Both the position numbers and the translations under genes were made by a program. The notes beneath the pieces were generated by a model. The model had not been told where the DNA came from, searched no databases, and saw only the letters and a program-made list of their open reading frames with translations. Positions 27,680 through 37,360 of a DNA stretch of 64,000 nt are shown in pieces. Position 1 is the stretch's first letter. Every line of letters starts with the position of its first letter. The stretch is from Bordetella flabilis (lineage in GTDB: Bacteria > Pseudomonadota > Gammaproteobacteria > Burkholderiales > Burkholderiaceae_B): assembly GCF_001676725.1 (NCBI RefSeq), contig NZ_CP016172.1, forward strand, positions 4,216,001 through 4,280,000. Direction: 5' to 3'.

Positions 27680-29071
27680 TTAGAAATCCACATCACGGGT
27701 CTCGGGCCCCATCAAGGCACCCAGCATCCCGATCAAGCCGCCGATGATCAGCAGCACCACCGGCGTCACCCTCATCGGCATGAAGCGACCCAGCCAGTTC
27801 ATATAGAACGCATAAAACGATGGGATGATCACCGACAGGCTGAATCCCACCCCGAAGCCGGTGGCGCGCACATCGGTGACGAACCGTTCATTGACGTAGG
27901 TCACGATGACGCCCCAGGGTGATGTCACCAGCACGGACAGCACGCAAACCAGCAGCACGATGACCGGCAGCGACATACCCGTCCCGGTCGACAGCACATA
28001 CATGATCCAGGCGCCGACCGTGGCGATCAGCGGCCCGACCACGACGAAGAAGCGGCGGCGCCCGATGCGCTGGCCCAGCATGCCCGAACCGATGTACGTA
28101 AAGAAGAGGACGGCGTAGCAGATAAGCAGCGTCGTCGTCATCTGGAAGCCGCTCAGGTGCAGGGTCTGCACCAGCAGGCCGGTGGGCATGAAGATGGTGA
28201 TGAGGTTCTGCGTCAACCAGAAGCCCGTCATCAGCAGCAGCACCTGCAGCAGGCTGCGCCCGCTCTTGCCGCGGACCAGATCCATCAGAGGAAGCTTTTC
28301 CACGGCTTGCGACTGCGCCGCGCCGCCCCGCTTGACTTCGCTCTGCCAGATTTCCGACTCGGAGACCTTGTACACGTAGTACCAGGCGAGCACGCCGGCC
28401 AATACCGCGCCTATCACGAACGGAATGCGCCATCCCAGTTGCGCATACGGCGAATGCGGGCCGTCCAGCGGAAACAGCGCGAACATCAGCATGGCCACCA
28501 GGTTGATGCACACATAGGCCGCCGGAAAACCCGCGAGTATCAGTCCGCCGACGAAGCCGCGCTGGTCCTTGCGTGCGTACTCGATGGCCAGGGGCATCGC
28601 GCCGGTATAACCGCCGCCCAGGAAGATGCCGTCGACGAAGCGCAGCAGCACCAGCAGCAGGTAGGACGCGATGCCGATCTGCTCGTAGCCGGGCAGCAAG
28701 CCGATCAGCAGCGTCACCACTCCGAAGCCGGACACCGAATAAATCGAGGCCTTGCGCCGACCTACACGGTCGGCCACCATGCCGAACAACAGTGCGCCGA
28801 TGGGGCGGCCAAGCAGCGTGGTGATGAACACCAGCGAGGCCAGGATAGTCGCCGTTCCGGGAGCCAGGTCGCGCGGCTGGAAATAAAACAGCACGGGCGC
28901 CAGCACCACCACCGGCAGATAGATATCGAACATGTCTATGAATTCGGAGAAGAAAGCCCCTTTGATCGCATTGCGGCGTTTCTCTTCGATGGCGGTATCG
29001 ACGTCCCGCGCCGGCGCGCCTCCGGCGAAGGCGGCAGGGGACGAAAGAGAAGTCCTGGAAGGGGTGCTCAT
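27680..29071 (-). CDS. MFS transporter, probable carboxylate/aromatic acid permease
   Basis: 463 residues from the ATG at 29071 (GGAGA upstream); a frame extending upstream of this runs into the next gene and is not protein-like. Twelve hydrophobic segments are visible, with the signature LGRPIGALLFGMVADRVGRRK between helices 2 and 3 and the charged DMFDIYLPVV helix 1 typical of metabolite:H+ symporters. It lies between two hydroxyacid dehydrogenase genes and likely imports the operon's substrate. Confidence 0.9.
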   Translation of the reverse strand: MSTPSRTSLSSPAAFAGGAPARDVDTAIEEKRRNAIKGAFFSEFIDMFDIYLPVVVLAPVLFYFQPRDLAPGTATILASLVFITTLLGRPIGALLFGMVADRVGRRKASIYSVSGFGVVTLLIGLLPGYEQIGIASYLLLVLLRFVDGIFLGGGYTGAMPLAIEYARKDQRGFVGGLILAGFPAAYVCINLVAMLMFALFPLDGPHSPYAQLGWRIPFVIGAVLAGVLAWYYVYKVSESEIWQSEVKRGGAAQSQAVEKLPLMDLVRGKSGRSLLQVLLLMTGFWLTQNLITIFMPTGLLVQTLHLSGFQMTTTLLICYAVLFFTYIGSGMLGQRIGRRRFFVVVGPLIATVGAWIMYVLSTGTGMSLPVIVLLVCVLSVLVTSPWGVIVTYVNERFVTDVRATGFGVGFSLSVIIPSFYAFYMNWLGRFMPMRVTPVVLLIIGGLIGMLGALMGPETRDVDF

Positions 29072-29205
29072 TGCGGTCTCCGTGTGCGTCTGTGTCGACG
29101 CTTGTCGTGGTTTGCCGGCCGGGCTCGTCGTGGGACGTATTCCCGGAGGGGATGTAGCGGGGAAATCGGGGCTTGCCGCGAAAAACCGCGGCTGCCAGGC
29201 ATCTG

Positions 29206-30120
29206 TCAGCCGCGGCGCGACGTGGCGTCGGCGTCGCCGGCGGCGGCGAGCATGCGATACATCTCGGTATGGTCGGTCGCGGGGGAGGCGTGCTGCGATA
29301 CCTCGTCCCACACTGCTGTCACGGTGTCGCCCACGCGCAAGGGATAATCCATGTCCCGCGCGAGCGCCCGGGCGATCTTCAGGTCCTTGTTCATCAGCTG
29401 CATGGCAAAGCCCGATGCATAGCTGCCGCTCAGCATGAACTGCTTCACCTTGTTTTCGGAGGTATTGCTGCGGCCCGTCGATGCATTCAGCACGTCGGCC
29501 ATGACAGCCGGGTCGATGCCGAAACGGGCGGCAACGTGCAAGGCCTCGACCGTGGCCATGAGGCCGGCGGCCGAGACATAGTTGTTCAGGGCCTTGGCGG
29601 CGTGCCCCGCGCCGGCTTCGCCGATATGCAGGACGCTCTTGCCCATCGCGCGCAGCAGCGGCGCACAACGTTCCAGCACGCCGGCGTCCCCCCCCACCAG
29701 TATGGCCAGCGTGCCGTCCGTAGCGCGCTTGACGCCGCCGGAGACGGGGGCATCAAGGTATGACAGGCCTGCGGCACGCAAGGTGCCCGCCAATGTGCGC
29801 GAGCGGGCCGGTTCGGATGAACTCATGTCGATGACAACGGCGCCGCGCTTCAGGCGGTGTGCCCAGCCAGCACCGCCCGCCTCGTCCAGCAGGACGCTTT
29901 CAACGATCTTGGAATTGGGCAGCATCGTGATCAGGACATCGAGCGTGCCGGCGTTATCCTCGCTCAGGGGCGCCGCGTTCAATTCGGTCTGCAAGCCCGC
30001 GGCACGCGCCGGATCGGCATCGGAGAGAAACAGCATGTGGCCGGCATTGGCCAGGCACCTTGCCATGGGGGCGCCCATCATGCCCAGACCTATGAAGCCG
30101 ATGCGTTGGGGTTGCGTCAT
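29206..30120 (-). CDS. NAD(P)-dependent beta-hydroxyacid dehydrogenase (HIBADH family), copy 2
   Basis: 304 residues from the ATG at 30120 (MTQPQRIGFIGLGMMGAPMA). Rossmann motif at about 7-16, substrate loop DAPVSGGVKRATDG near 120, catalytic lysine in GAGHAAKALNNYVS near 170. First gene of the four-gene - strand operon ending at 25976; the promoter region upstream contains a palindrome (30198-30210). It is clearly paralogous to the gene at 26758, suggesting two successive or alternative hydroxyacid oxidations. Confidence 0.9.
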   Translation of the reverse strand: MTQPQRIGFIGLGMMGAPMARCLANAGHMLFLSDADPARAAGLQTELNAAPLSEDNAGTLDVLITMLPNSKIVESVLLDEAGGAGWAHRLKRGAVVIDMSSSEPARSRTLAGTLRAAGLSYLDAPVSGGVKRATDGTLAILVGGDAGVLERCAPLLRAMGKSVLHIGEAGAGHAAKALNNYVSAAGLMATVEALHVAARFGIDPAVMADVLNASTGRSNTSENKVKQFMLSGSYASGFAMQLMNKDLKIARALARDMDYPLRVGDTVTAVWDEVSQHASPATDHTEMYRMLAAAGDADATSRRG

Positions 30121-30473
30121 CTGAGTTACCTTGTGTGCGATGTGCGGTCCGGGCGACCCGGACCCAGGCACAGACTATCTTCTCGTCATACAATCCGTCA
30201 ATATTATTGATATAGGGTTTACCCTGGCTATCACTGTTGGGCAGGATCTCGGGCGGCGCAGGCGCCGAGCGGTCGCCTGGTAGGTCCCCAGGGGCCGCGG
30301 GCGGTGCCGCCAGGCAGGCCCGCGCAGGGGATATGGCGCCAGGCCTGGGCCCCGCTCAGGCCCGATACCTTCGCGCCTTGCTCAGCCTTGGCGGCATGGG
30401 CGGCTCGCCTGCGCGGCCCCATTTCCGGCTTTGAATATACTGGATATACATCCAGCATTTATCCAGTATCGCC
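30121..30473. other. Divergent promoter region with several inverted repeats
   Basis: 353 bases between the - strand dehydrogenase operon and the + strand small gene. It contains ATACAATCC (30188-30196), a perfect-arm palindrome TCAATA-T-TATTGA (30198-30210) close to the dehydrogenase start, and the LexA-like repeats at 30437-30469. No coding sequence is convincing in the middle part. Confidence 0.5.
30437..30469. promoter_or_regulatory. LexA-like (SOS) box with three CTGGAT half-sites
   Basis: CTGG-N8-CCAG lies at 30440-30455 inside TACTGGATATACATCCAGCA, close to the gammaproteobacterial/betaproteobacterial LexA consensus CTGT-N8-ACAG. A second arrangement, ATACTGGATA (30437-30446) with TATCCAGTAT (30460-30469), is a perfect 10-bp inverted repeat with a 13-base spacer. 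The repeats end 4 bases before the ATG at 30474, overlapping where a ribosome site would be, so binding would block expression. The same TACTGGAT element precedes a related gene at 44233. Confidence 0.55.
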
Positions 30474-30815
30474 ATGGCCTTCAAACCTCCCTTGCCCACT
30501 GAAACCTTGACCCGGATCCGGGCGCGCTATGAACCCTCGGCGACACGCGCCCCCTGTTCCTACCAGGACACGGCGGTGTGGGCGGACATCCTGGCCTTGC
30601 TCCACGAGATAAAGCGCATGCGCGCCATGCTGCTGCGGGCCGAACAGTTGCGGGAACGCTTTCCGCAACCCAATGGCGCGCTGTGCGAAGTATGGGAAGA
30701 ATTTCTGCGCAACCTGGCGGACGAACCCTGTGTCCGTGAACGCGGGATGTGGAAGGAAGCCTTGTTCGAACCCATGGAGAAGGACAAGGGCAAGACCAAG
30801 CGGCCTCGGCGCTAG
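30474..30815 (+). CDS. Small protein of unknown function behind a LexA-like box
   Basis: 113 residues, no signal peptide or membrane segment, mostly helical with a basic C-terminus (KDKGKTKRPRR). Residues 38-59 (DILALLHEIKRMRAMLLRAE) align without gaps to residues 24-45 of the protein at 44233: 7 of 22 identical, most others conservative, and both have an (I/L)RA-x-(Y/W)-(E/D) element before it. No function is known to me. The LexA-like repeats directly upstream suggest SOS control. Confidence 0.7.
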   Translation: MAFKPPLPTETLTRIRARYEPSATRAPCSYQDTAVWADILALLHEIKRMRAMLLRAEQLRERFPQPNGALCEVWEEFLRNLADEPCVRERGMWKEALFEPMEKDKGKTKRPRR

Positions 30816-30957
30816 CGACATCGGCCCGTCCCGGACAGCGCGGACGTCATTTTTTTGTAATGGCTGGGTCACGTTTCTGTTGGCGGCGGCTTCTTAGACT
30901 GGCATCGCGATGGACTTCCATCATTAATTAACCCGATCCCCTTAGCCAGGAGTTGTC

Positions 30958-31731
30958 ATGCGTCTTCCCTCTTTCCGCACCACGGCCGTACAGGCTGTCA
31001 CCGCCCTTGCCCTGCTGGGCGCCGGCGCCGCCCCGGCCCTGGCCGCGCCCATCAAGAATGTCGTGCTGGTCCACGGCGCCTTCGTCGGCGGCGCCGGATG
31101 GCGGCCCGTCTACGACATCCTGACCAAGGACGGCTACAACGTCACGCTGGTACAGGAACCGCTGACCTCCTTCGCCGAGGATGTCACGGCGACGCGCCGC
31201 GTACTGGACGGACTGGACGGCCCCTGCGTGCTGGTCGGCCATAGCTACGGCGGCGCCATCATCACCGAAGCGGGCAACGACGATCACGTCAAATCCCTGG
31301 TCTACATCGCCGCCCACGCGCTGGACGTCGGCGAGACCGAAGCCAGCAACGGCAAGAAATATCCGAACTCCACCAAGGCCGTCGTCAAGACGCCTGACAA
31401 CTTCCTGTACCTGAACCCCGCCGACTATCCGGCAGACTTCGCCGCCGACCTGCCGCGCGCCCAGGCCGAGTTCGAGGCGCATGCGCAAATGCCGACCTCG
31501 GCGGCAGTTTTCACCGCCCAGATCCCCGACCCGGCCTGGAAGAACAAGCCGAGCTGGTATATGGTTGCGAAGGCGGACAAGATCATCAATCCGGATCTCG
31601 AACGCATGTATGCGGCGCGCGCGCATAGCCATACGGTGGAAATCCCCGGCGCCAGCCACTCCGTGTATGAGTCCCATCCCAAGGAAGTCGCGGCCCTGAT
31701 CGAGCAGGCCGCCCAGCAGTCAGGGCAATAA
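30958..31731 (+). CDS. Secreted alpha/beta hydrolase
   Basis: 257 residues with a signal peptide (1-30, cleaved near ALAA-PI). The alpha/beta hydrolase core has [14 protein letters not shown] (oxyanion region), the nucleophile elbow GHSYGG (about residues 95-100) and a C-terminal histidine in [12 protein letters not shown]. The fold branch resembles plant-type esterase/salicylate-binding protein-like hydrolases common in Proteobacteria. The substrate is unknown. It ends 134 bases before the next two-component system on the same strand. Confidence 0.87.
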   Translation: MRLPSFRTTAVQAVTALALLGAGAAPALAAPIKNVVLVHGAFVGGAGWRPVYDILTKDGYNVTLVQEPLTSFAEDVTATRRVLDGLDGPCVLVGHSYGGAIITEAGNDDHVKSLVYIAAHALDVGETEASNGKKYPNSTKAVVKTPDNFLYLNPADYPADFAADLPRAQAEFEAHAQMPTSAAVFTAQIPDPAWKNKPSWYMVAKADKIINPDLERMYAARAHSHTVEIPGASHSVYESHPKEVAALIEQAAQQSGQ

Positions 31732-31865
31732 CCCGGCCCTGGTTCCCGGGAAGGCGCCTGGCCGGAATGACCGGCGCCTTCCTGCGGTCCTGGACCGGAT
31801 ATGGCGCCGACGCAGGCAGCCGATGGCCAATACCCGATGCCGCATGGGCAATAACGGACAGCACT

Positions 31866-32540
31866 ATGAGAATCCTGGTCATCGAAGACGAAGCCAAAAC
31901 CGGCGAGTATCTGTACAACGGGCTGACGGAGTCCGGCTATGTCGTGGACGTGGCCGGCAACGGCATCGACGGATTGCACATGGCGCAGGAGCTGCGCTAT
32001 GACCTGATCCTGCTCGACGTGATGATGCCGGACATGGACGGCTGGACGGTGATGAAGAAGCTGGCCGGCCGCATGAATACCCCGGTTCTTTTCCTTAGCG
32101 CGCGCGGCACGCTGGAAGACCGGCTCAAGGGTCTGGAGCTGGGTGCCGACGATTATCTGGTCAAGCCGTTCTCGTTCGCGGAATTGCTGGCCCGCATCCG
32201 CATCATCCTGCGGCGCGGCCAGCAACAGCCCGCCGAAGACATGCTGGCGGTCGGGGACCTGCGCATCGACGTTCCCAAGCGTCGCGTGGTGCGGGGCGAA
32301 ACGCGCATCACCCTGACGAACAAGGAATTCAACCTGCTGCAGTTTTTCGTCACGCACCAGGGCCAGGTGCTGTCACGGTCGCTGATTGCATCACGGGTCT
32401 GGGACATGAATTTCGACAGCGATAGCAATGTCGTCGACGTCGCGGTACGGCGCCTGCGCCAGAAGATCGACGAACCCTTTCCGACTCGCCTGATCCATAC
32501 CGTGCACGGCGTGGGCTATCGCTGCGAGCACGAGGCATGA
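31866..32540 (+). CDS. OmpR-family response regulator, CusR/IrlR-like
   Basis: 224 residues from the ATG at 31866 ([20 protein letters not shown]), the characteristic start of heavy-metal response regulators; an upstream extension is not supported. Phospho-acceptor in [14 protein letters not shown] (about residue 51), lysine in YLVKPFSF, winged helix from about 130 ([20 protein letters not shown]). The stop overlaps the kinase start. No metal resistance genes are near, so the inducer is unknown. Confidence 0.93.
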   Translation: MRILVIEDEAKTGEYLYNGLTESGYVVDVAGNGIDGLHMAQELRYDLILLDVMMPDMDGWTVMKKLAGRMNTPVLFLSARGTLEDRLKGLELGADDYLVKPFSFAELLARIRIILRRGQQQPAEDMLAVGDLRIDVPKRRVVRGETRITLTNKEFNLLQFFVTHQGQVLSRSLIASRVWDMNFDSDSNVVDVAVRRLRQKIDEPFPTRLIHTVHGVGYRCEHEA

Positions 32541-33946
32541 GCCGCGGCGCCGTGCGTGCGCATTCCGTGACGTCGCGCCTGGCGCTGCTGTTCGCGCTGC
32601 TGGCATTCGTCGTGCTCGCCATCGTCGGCTATGTGCTGTACCGCAACCTGGAAGCGCAATTGATGGTGCGCGATGACGCCGCGCTGGTCACGCGGGTGGA
32701 CCAGATCCGGACATTGATGCAGGACGTGGACGTGCGCAACCTCATCAACGAGAAGCCGCACCTGTTCGCCAACATGCTGGGCAATACCGAGTCGCTGCTG
32801 GTGCTGCGTTTCCCGGGCGAAGCGCCCCTGATCGAGGTCAACCCCGGGCGCGCCGCCGTACCGGAGGTGACGCCGGTACCCACCACCACGCCGCTGTCGC
32901 TCGACGCGGTGCATCACAAGACGGAAAGCAACGGGACTCCCTTCATCTTCGTCGCCGCCAACGCGCAGGCTGCCGACGCCGGGCGCGAGCTGCAGATCAT
33001 TTCGGGCCGGCTGATGACCGAGCGGACGCGCTTGCTGCGCGACTATCGCAACCAGATCCTGTTGTTCGCATCGGGAGCCGCCGTGCTGGCCGCGCTGATC
33101 GCCTACGGCCTGGCCAGGCGCGGCATGCGACCATTGCGCCGGCTGGCCGAGCAGACGTCGTCGATCGGCATCGGCAGCCTCGCCACGCGTATCGATGCCG
33201 GCGACGCGCCGCGAGAACTTGAAGCGGTGATCCGCGCACTGAACGGCATGCTGGACCGCCTGGAGCGGGGCTTCACGCAGTTGAGCCAGGTGTCGGCCGA
33301 TATGGCGCACGATTTGCGCACACCGATCGGGAACCTGTTGGGACAGACGGAAGTCGGCCTGAGCCAGCGACGTGACATGGCCTACTACCAGCGCTTGCTG
33401 GGGTCGAATTTCGAGGAGTTGCAGCGGCTGTCGAAGATGATCGACAACATGCTGTTCCTGGCCCGCGCGGAACACGCCGACCATGCGATCGAACGCAAGC
33501 TGCTGCCGCTGGATGACGAGTTCGAACGCATGGCGGAGTATTTCGAAGGCCCGGCGGACGAACGCGGTATCCGGTTGACGTTCCAGGGGACCGGGACGGT
33601 GTATGCGGACCCGCTGCTGCTGCGGCGTGCGTTGGCGAATCTGCTGGCGAATGCCGTGCGGTATGCCGAGGCGGATTCCGAAGTGCTGACGGTTGCCGAG
33701 CAGGGACCGGACGGCACGACGCTGTACGTGGAAAACCGCGGGCCTACCATCGCGCCGACCCAGTTGGAAAGATTGTTCGACCGTTTTTATCGCGCGGATC
33801 CGTCACGGCATCGGTCGTCCGAATCCAGTGGCTTGGGGTTGTCGATAGTCCGCAGCATCATGTCGCTGCATCGCGGGACGTGGCGGGCGACGAGCGAAGG
33901 TGGTGTGACGCGGTTCACATTGCTGTTTCCTGCGCGTTCGGGGTAA
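32537..33946 (+). CDS. Heavy-metal-type sensor histidine kinase, CusS-like
   Basis: 469 residues. Membrane helix at about 15-37, periplasmic domain (about 38-175), second helix near 176-195, HAMP, H-box [21 protein letters not shown]-box [12 protein letters not shown] and G2 [17 protein letters not shown]. The length and order match the heavy-metal sensor kinase family. It overlaps the response regulator gene by 4 bases (ATGA). The last part, G1 ([10 protein letters not shown]), is a relaxed version of the usual DNGxGI. Confidence 0.92.
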   Translation: MSRGAVRAHSVTSRLALLFALLAFVVLAIVGYVLYRNLEAQLMVRDDAALVTRVDQIRTLMQDVDVRNLINEKPHLFANMLGNTESLLVLRFPGEAPLIEVNPGRAAVPEVTPVPTTTPLSLDAVHHKTESNGTPFIFVAANAQAADAGRELQIISGRLMTERTRLLRDYRNQILLFASGAAVLAALIAYGLARRGMRPLRRLAEQTSSIGIGSLATRIDAGDAPRELEAVIRALNGMLDRLERGFTQLSQVSADMAHDLRTPIGNLLGQTEVGLSQRRDMAYYQRLLGSNFEELQRLSKMIDNMLFLARAEHADHAIERKLLPLDDEFERMAEYFEGPADERGIRLTFQGTGTVYADPLLLRRALANLLANAVRYAEADSEVLTVAEQGPDGTTLYVENRGPTIAPTQLERLFDRFYRADPSRHRSSESSGLGLSIVRSIMSLHRGTWRATSEGGVTRFTLLFPARSG

Positions 33947-34209
33947 AGGTAGGCGCGTTTTTTTTTGCTCGAGATGTTGGTTTTTTTGGGCGTCCGGCGA
34001 ACGTGTATCCACGGTTTCCGCGAACGGATCGATTCTTGCCGTTCCGATCGGCAGCGGTGTGGGAGCAAGAGTTTGCAATGCCCGCGAACGCGCGGCGCAT
34101 GCGGATTCGTGCGCTAACGACCTGGATTGCGGGCCGGTCGGTGGACAGCCGCCAGGGATTCGATTCTGCCGGGCCAAGTGGCGTGCGCGAACCGATCATT
34201 GGACGGCGA

Positions 34210-35100
34210 CTAGCCTGGCGCGGGGTTTCTTTCCCATAGGGCGTCGAGGACGTGTTGCGTCGCGCGTTCGGCAGGTTGAGCGCGGTGTGCGATGCCGAGC
34301 TCCCGCCAGAGGGCCGGACGCAGGCGCCGCAGTGCGATGCGTGGGTCGGGTTGGCGCGCACCGGCCTCGTGCGGCAGCAGTGCCGCGCCATAGCCGGCGG
34401 CGACCAGGCTTTTGATGGCGTCGTTGTAATTGAGTTCGATGCGGGGAACGGGCCGGTAGCCGCCCAGCGCGAACCATTCCGATGTAAGGCGCGCCAGGCG
34501 GGTGCTGGCATCGTTGAGGATCAGGGGCCGCTCGGCGAGCCAGGCCGGCGCAACCCGGCCTGGGGGACGCCAGTCGGCGGGCAGGAAAGCCATGACGGGG
34601 TCGCGGCGCCAAGGCAGGATGGACAGTCCGGCGACCGGCCCCTGCGGCAGCGCGACGAGGCCGACGTCGAGCTTGCCTTGTGCGAGGCGCGCCAGCGTTT
34701 CCTGGGACGTCAGCACCGCGATTTGCACGTCGATGTCCGGGTGCCGCCGACGCAGCCGGGCGATGGCCTGTGGCAGCAGATGCGCGATCGCGCCCGTCGA
34801 GGCGCCCAGGCGTACGCGGCCAGTTAGCCCCTGCGCCTGCCGGCTGACGTCGTCCAGGGTCGATTCGACCTCGGCCAGCAGCCGGCGCGCCCGCTCCACC
34901 AGCATTTCGCCTGCCGCCGAGGGTCGTACATTGCCCCGCTGACGCGACAGCAAGGAGGCCCCGATACGGCTCTCGAGGTCGGCAATGTGCAGGCTGATGG
35001 TCGGCGGCGCAAGATGCAGCAGCCGGGCCGCGGCCGCGAAGGAGCCGTGGTCTGCAATCGCCACGAGCGTGCGCAGGCGGTCCAGACTGATCTCGCGCAT
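34210..35100 (-). CDS. LysR-family transcriptional regulator
   Basis: 296 residues: N-terminal winged helix (about 1-60; LRTLVAIADHGSFAAAARLL, then HIADLESRIGASLLSRQRG) and a C-terminal periplasmic-binding-like effector domain. It is divergent from argC with 118 bp between, which contains an inverted repeat of LysR-box form (35113-35127). It therefore probably controls itself and/or the downstream reductase gene. Confidence 0.92.
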   Translation of the reverse strand: MREISLDRLRTLVAIADHGSFAAAARLLHLAPPTISLHIADLESRIGASLLSRQRGNVRPSAAGEMLVERARRLLAEVESTLDDVSRQAQGLTGRVRLGASTGAIAHLLPQAIARLRRRHPDIDVQIAVLTSQETLARLAQGKLDVGLVALPQGPVAGLSILPWRRDPVMAFLPADWRPPGRVAPAWLAERPLILNDASTRLARLTSEWFALGGYRPVPRIELNYNDAIKSLVAAGYGAALLPHEAGARQPDPRIALRRLRPALWRELGIAHRAQPAERATQHVLDALWERNPAPG

Positions 35101-35112
35101 TCGGGTTCCTTA

Positions 35113-35127
35113 TTCATGAAAAATGAA
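35113..35127. promoter_or_regulatory. Candidate LysR-type operator
   Basis: TTCAT-N5-ATGAA, an inverted repeat with T-N11-A spacing typical of LysR boxes, 12 bases upstream of the LysR gene start and 92 upstream of the divergent argC start. Assignment rests on position and form only. Confidence 0.45.
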
Positions 35128-35218
35128 CCAGACGTTTAATAAATTCAACTTTCCCTATCTTACCCGGTGGCGGAAGATGTGCTGCCTACCACGGGACTGA
35201 ATGCGTGAGCGTGACATC

Positions 35219-36148
35219 ATGAGTTTTCCGACTGTATTTATCGATGGCGACCAGGGCACCACGGGCCTGCAGATCCACGATCGCCTGCGCAATCGCAGCG
35301 ACGTGCGGCTGTTGACGCTGTCGGTTGAGGACCGCAAGGATCCACAGCGTCGTGCGCAGGCGATCAACGCTTGCGACATCGCGATCCTATGCCTGCCGGA
35401 CGTGGCCGCACGGGAGGCCGTCGGCTTTATCCGCAATCCGGATGTGCGCGTGATCGATGCCAGCTCGGCGCATCGCACGCAGCCGGAGTGGGTGTATGGC
35501 TTTCCCGAAATGGCTCCGGGACACGCGCAACAGATCGCGCAGGCCCGGCGCGTCACCAATCCGGGTTGCTATCCGACCGGCGCGATTGCCCTGCTGCGGC
35601 CGCTCGTGCAGAGCGGGCTGCTGCCGCGCGGTTATCCCGTGGCCGTTTCCGCGATCTCCGGGTATTCGGGGGGCGGCAGGGCCGCGATCGAGGCGCACGA
35701 GTCGGGCGCTGCGGCCGATGTGGCGCCATCCCAGGTGTACGGCCTGGCGTTGGAGCATAAGCACACGCCCGAGATCCAGCTCCACGCGGGACTTTCGATT
35801 CGACCGTTCTTCGTGCCGGCCTATGGCGCCTACCGCCAGGGCATCGTCCTTACCGTGCCCATCGAGTTGCGCTTGCTCCCGGCCGGGGTCGACGGCGACC
35901 GCTTGCACGCGTGCCTTGCGCAGCATTATTCGGACGGCCGTCATGTCCAGGTGATGTCGCTCGCGGAGGCGCGAGCGATGACCCATCTCGATCCCCAGGC
36001 ATTGAATGGCACCAACGACCTTAGGTTGGGCGTGTTCGTCAATGCGGAACGCGGCCAAGTCCTGCTATCGGCGGTCTTCGACAACCTGGGCAAAGGCGCG
36101 TCCGGCGCGGTCGTCCAGAACCTGGACCTGATGATGGCCGGGACTTGA
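35219..36148 (+). CDS. argC: N-acetyl-gamma-glutamyl-phosphate reductase, type 2
   Basis: 309 residues from the ATG at 35219 ([20 protein letters not shown]). This is the short type 2 ArgC, which reduces N-acetylglutamyl phosphate to the semialdehyde in arginine synthesis. The catalytic cysteine is in NPGCYPTGA near residue 115, and further motifs are SGYSGGG and the C-terminal [16 protein letters not shown] longer in-frame start six codons upstream is possible. No other arg gene is next to it; the divergent LysR gene may regulate it. Confidence 0.92.
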   Translation: MSFPTVFIDGDQGTTGLQIHDRLRNRSDVRLLTLSVEDRKDPQRRAQAINACDIAILCLPDVAAREAVGFIRNPDVRVIDASSAHRTQPEWVYGFPEMAPGHAQQIAQARRVTNPGCYPTGAIALLRPLVQSGLLPRGYPVAVSAISGYSGGGRAAIEAHESGAAADVAPSQVYGLALEHKHTPEIQLHAGLSIRPFFVPAYGAYRQGIVLTVPIELRLLPAGVDGDRLHACLAQHYSDGRHVQVMSLAEARAMTHLDPQALNGTNDLRLGVFVNAERGQVLLSAVFDNLGKGASGAVVQNLDLMMAGT

Positions 36149-36236
36149 CCGACTCGCCGCGCCGGAGCCTTCGCAGGAGACGGCATCGCTTGGGGGAAGC
36201 GGGGCCGCTTCGCATCCGAATCGGCGGAACAGGACA

Positions 36237-37253
36237 CTAGGTACTGCCACGCTGGATGACCTCGAAGCCGAGGTCCACCGATCTGCTGGCGGGCGCCTGT
36301 CCCTGTGCGCGCGCGATGATGATCTCGGCGCTGCGTACGCCTATCTCGTAGCGCGGGAAACGTACGGTCGTCAGCGGCGGGATCGTGTGCTGCATCAGGT
36401 CGTTGTCGTCCGAGGCGGCCACGGCGATACGCGTGGGTACCGCCAGGCCGCGGCGCTGGCATTCAAAGAGGGCGCCCGCGGCCAGCACGTCGCCCGCGAA
36501 GAACACCGCGTCCACACGCGGGTCCGTATCTACAATGCGCGCCAGTGCCTGCGCGCCGCTTTCCAGGCCGGCGCCTGCTTCCAGGATCAGTTCCGGGCGG
36601 ACCTCCAGCCCCAGCTTGCGCAAGCGTGCCAGGAAGCCGCGCCGGCGCTCGCGCAGGCGGTCGTTGCCTCGCACCGGCAGGCTGGCGAAACCGATGCGCC
36701 GATACCCGCGACCGGCCAGGTGGTCCGCCATCGCCGCCCCGGCGGCATAGTTCGAGTAGCTGACAGCGACATCGATGGGGTTCGCGGCCAGGTTGCCGGT
36801 CTCGATGCACGTCACGGTACTGTTCTTCAGTATCTGGACAGCGCGGGCCGTGTGGCGGGTGTTGTGGAGGATCAGGCCGCAGACGCGTTGCGCTACATAG
36901 GCGGCGATGAGATTCTCTTCCTGCTCGTCGGAATAGCCGCTGTCGGAGATCATCAACTGGAAGCCGTGACGCCGCAACACGTCGGAAATCCCCTGGATCA
37001 TCTCGGCATACAGCGCGTTGCGCAGGCTGGGCACGATCAGCGCCACCAGATTGGTGCGATTCGACGACAAGCTTCCGGCCACGAGGTTCGGCACGTAGCC
37101 GCTGCGTTCGATGGCGTTCCGTACACGCGCGAGAGCATCCGGGGACACCTTTCCGGGCGTGCGCATGGCGCGCGACACCGTCATCGGCGACACGCCGGCG
37201 AGGCTCGCCACGTCTTTCATGGAGACTTCAGGGTTGCTTGTTTTCCGGCCCAA
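36237..37253 (-). CDS. LacI-family transcriptional regulator
   Basis: 338 residues from a TTG at 37253 (GGGAAA 9 bases upstream), or 327 from the ATG at 37220 (MKDVASLAGVSPMTVSRAM). The LacI helix-turn-helix and hinge are at the N-terminus (MKDVASLAGVSPMTVSRAMR; LARVRNAIERSGYVPN), followed by a periplasmic-binding-like effector domain. It is the last gene of the - strand operon 41385-36237 and most likely binds the CATGGTATCGATACCATG palindrome at 39327. Confidence 0.92.
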   Translation of the reverse strand: MGRKTSNPEVSMKDVASLAGVSPMTVSRAMRTPGKVSPDALARVRNAIERSGYVPNLVAGSLSSNRTNLVALIVPSLRNALYAEMIQGISDVLRRHGFQLMISDSGYSDEQEENLIAAYVAQRVCGLILHNTRHTARAVQILKNSTVTCIETGNLAANPIDVAVSYSNYAAGAAMADHLAGRGYRRIGFASLPVRGNDRLRERRRGFLARLRKLGLEVRPELILEAGAGLESGAQALARIVDTDPRVDAVFFAGDVLAAGALFECQRRGLAVPTRIAVAASDDNDLMQHTIPPLTTVRFPRYEIGVRSAEIIIARAQGQAPASRSVDLGFEVIQRGST

Positions 37254-37360
37254 TCTCGTTTCCCGTTGCGCCGCCGTGCCGATACCGCCGGGATGCGCCT
37301 GCCGCGGGAATTCTACGCGAACCGCCGGCGGGAACGCGCCCGCCGGCGCCCGACCGCAAC

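Noticed and set aside
27680..29668. MFS gene extended upstream to a 662-residue protein
   Set aside because: The added 199 residues overlap the dehydrogenase gene in another frame and look non-coding; the ATG at 29071 has a good ribosome site and begins the normal MFS chain.
31866..33946. Heavy-metal resistance locus
   Set aside because: Regulator and kinase belong to the CusRS-like families, but no efflux or metal-binding gene is nearby, so metal sensing is not claimed.
33955..33990. T-runs after the CusS-like gene as a terminator
   Set aside because: There are long T-runs, but no stable stem precedes them on the + strand.
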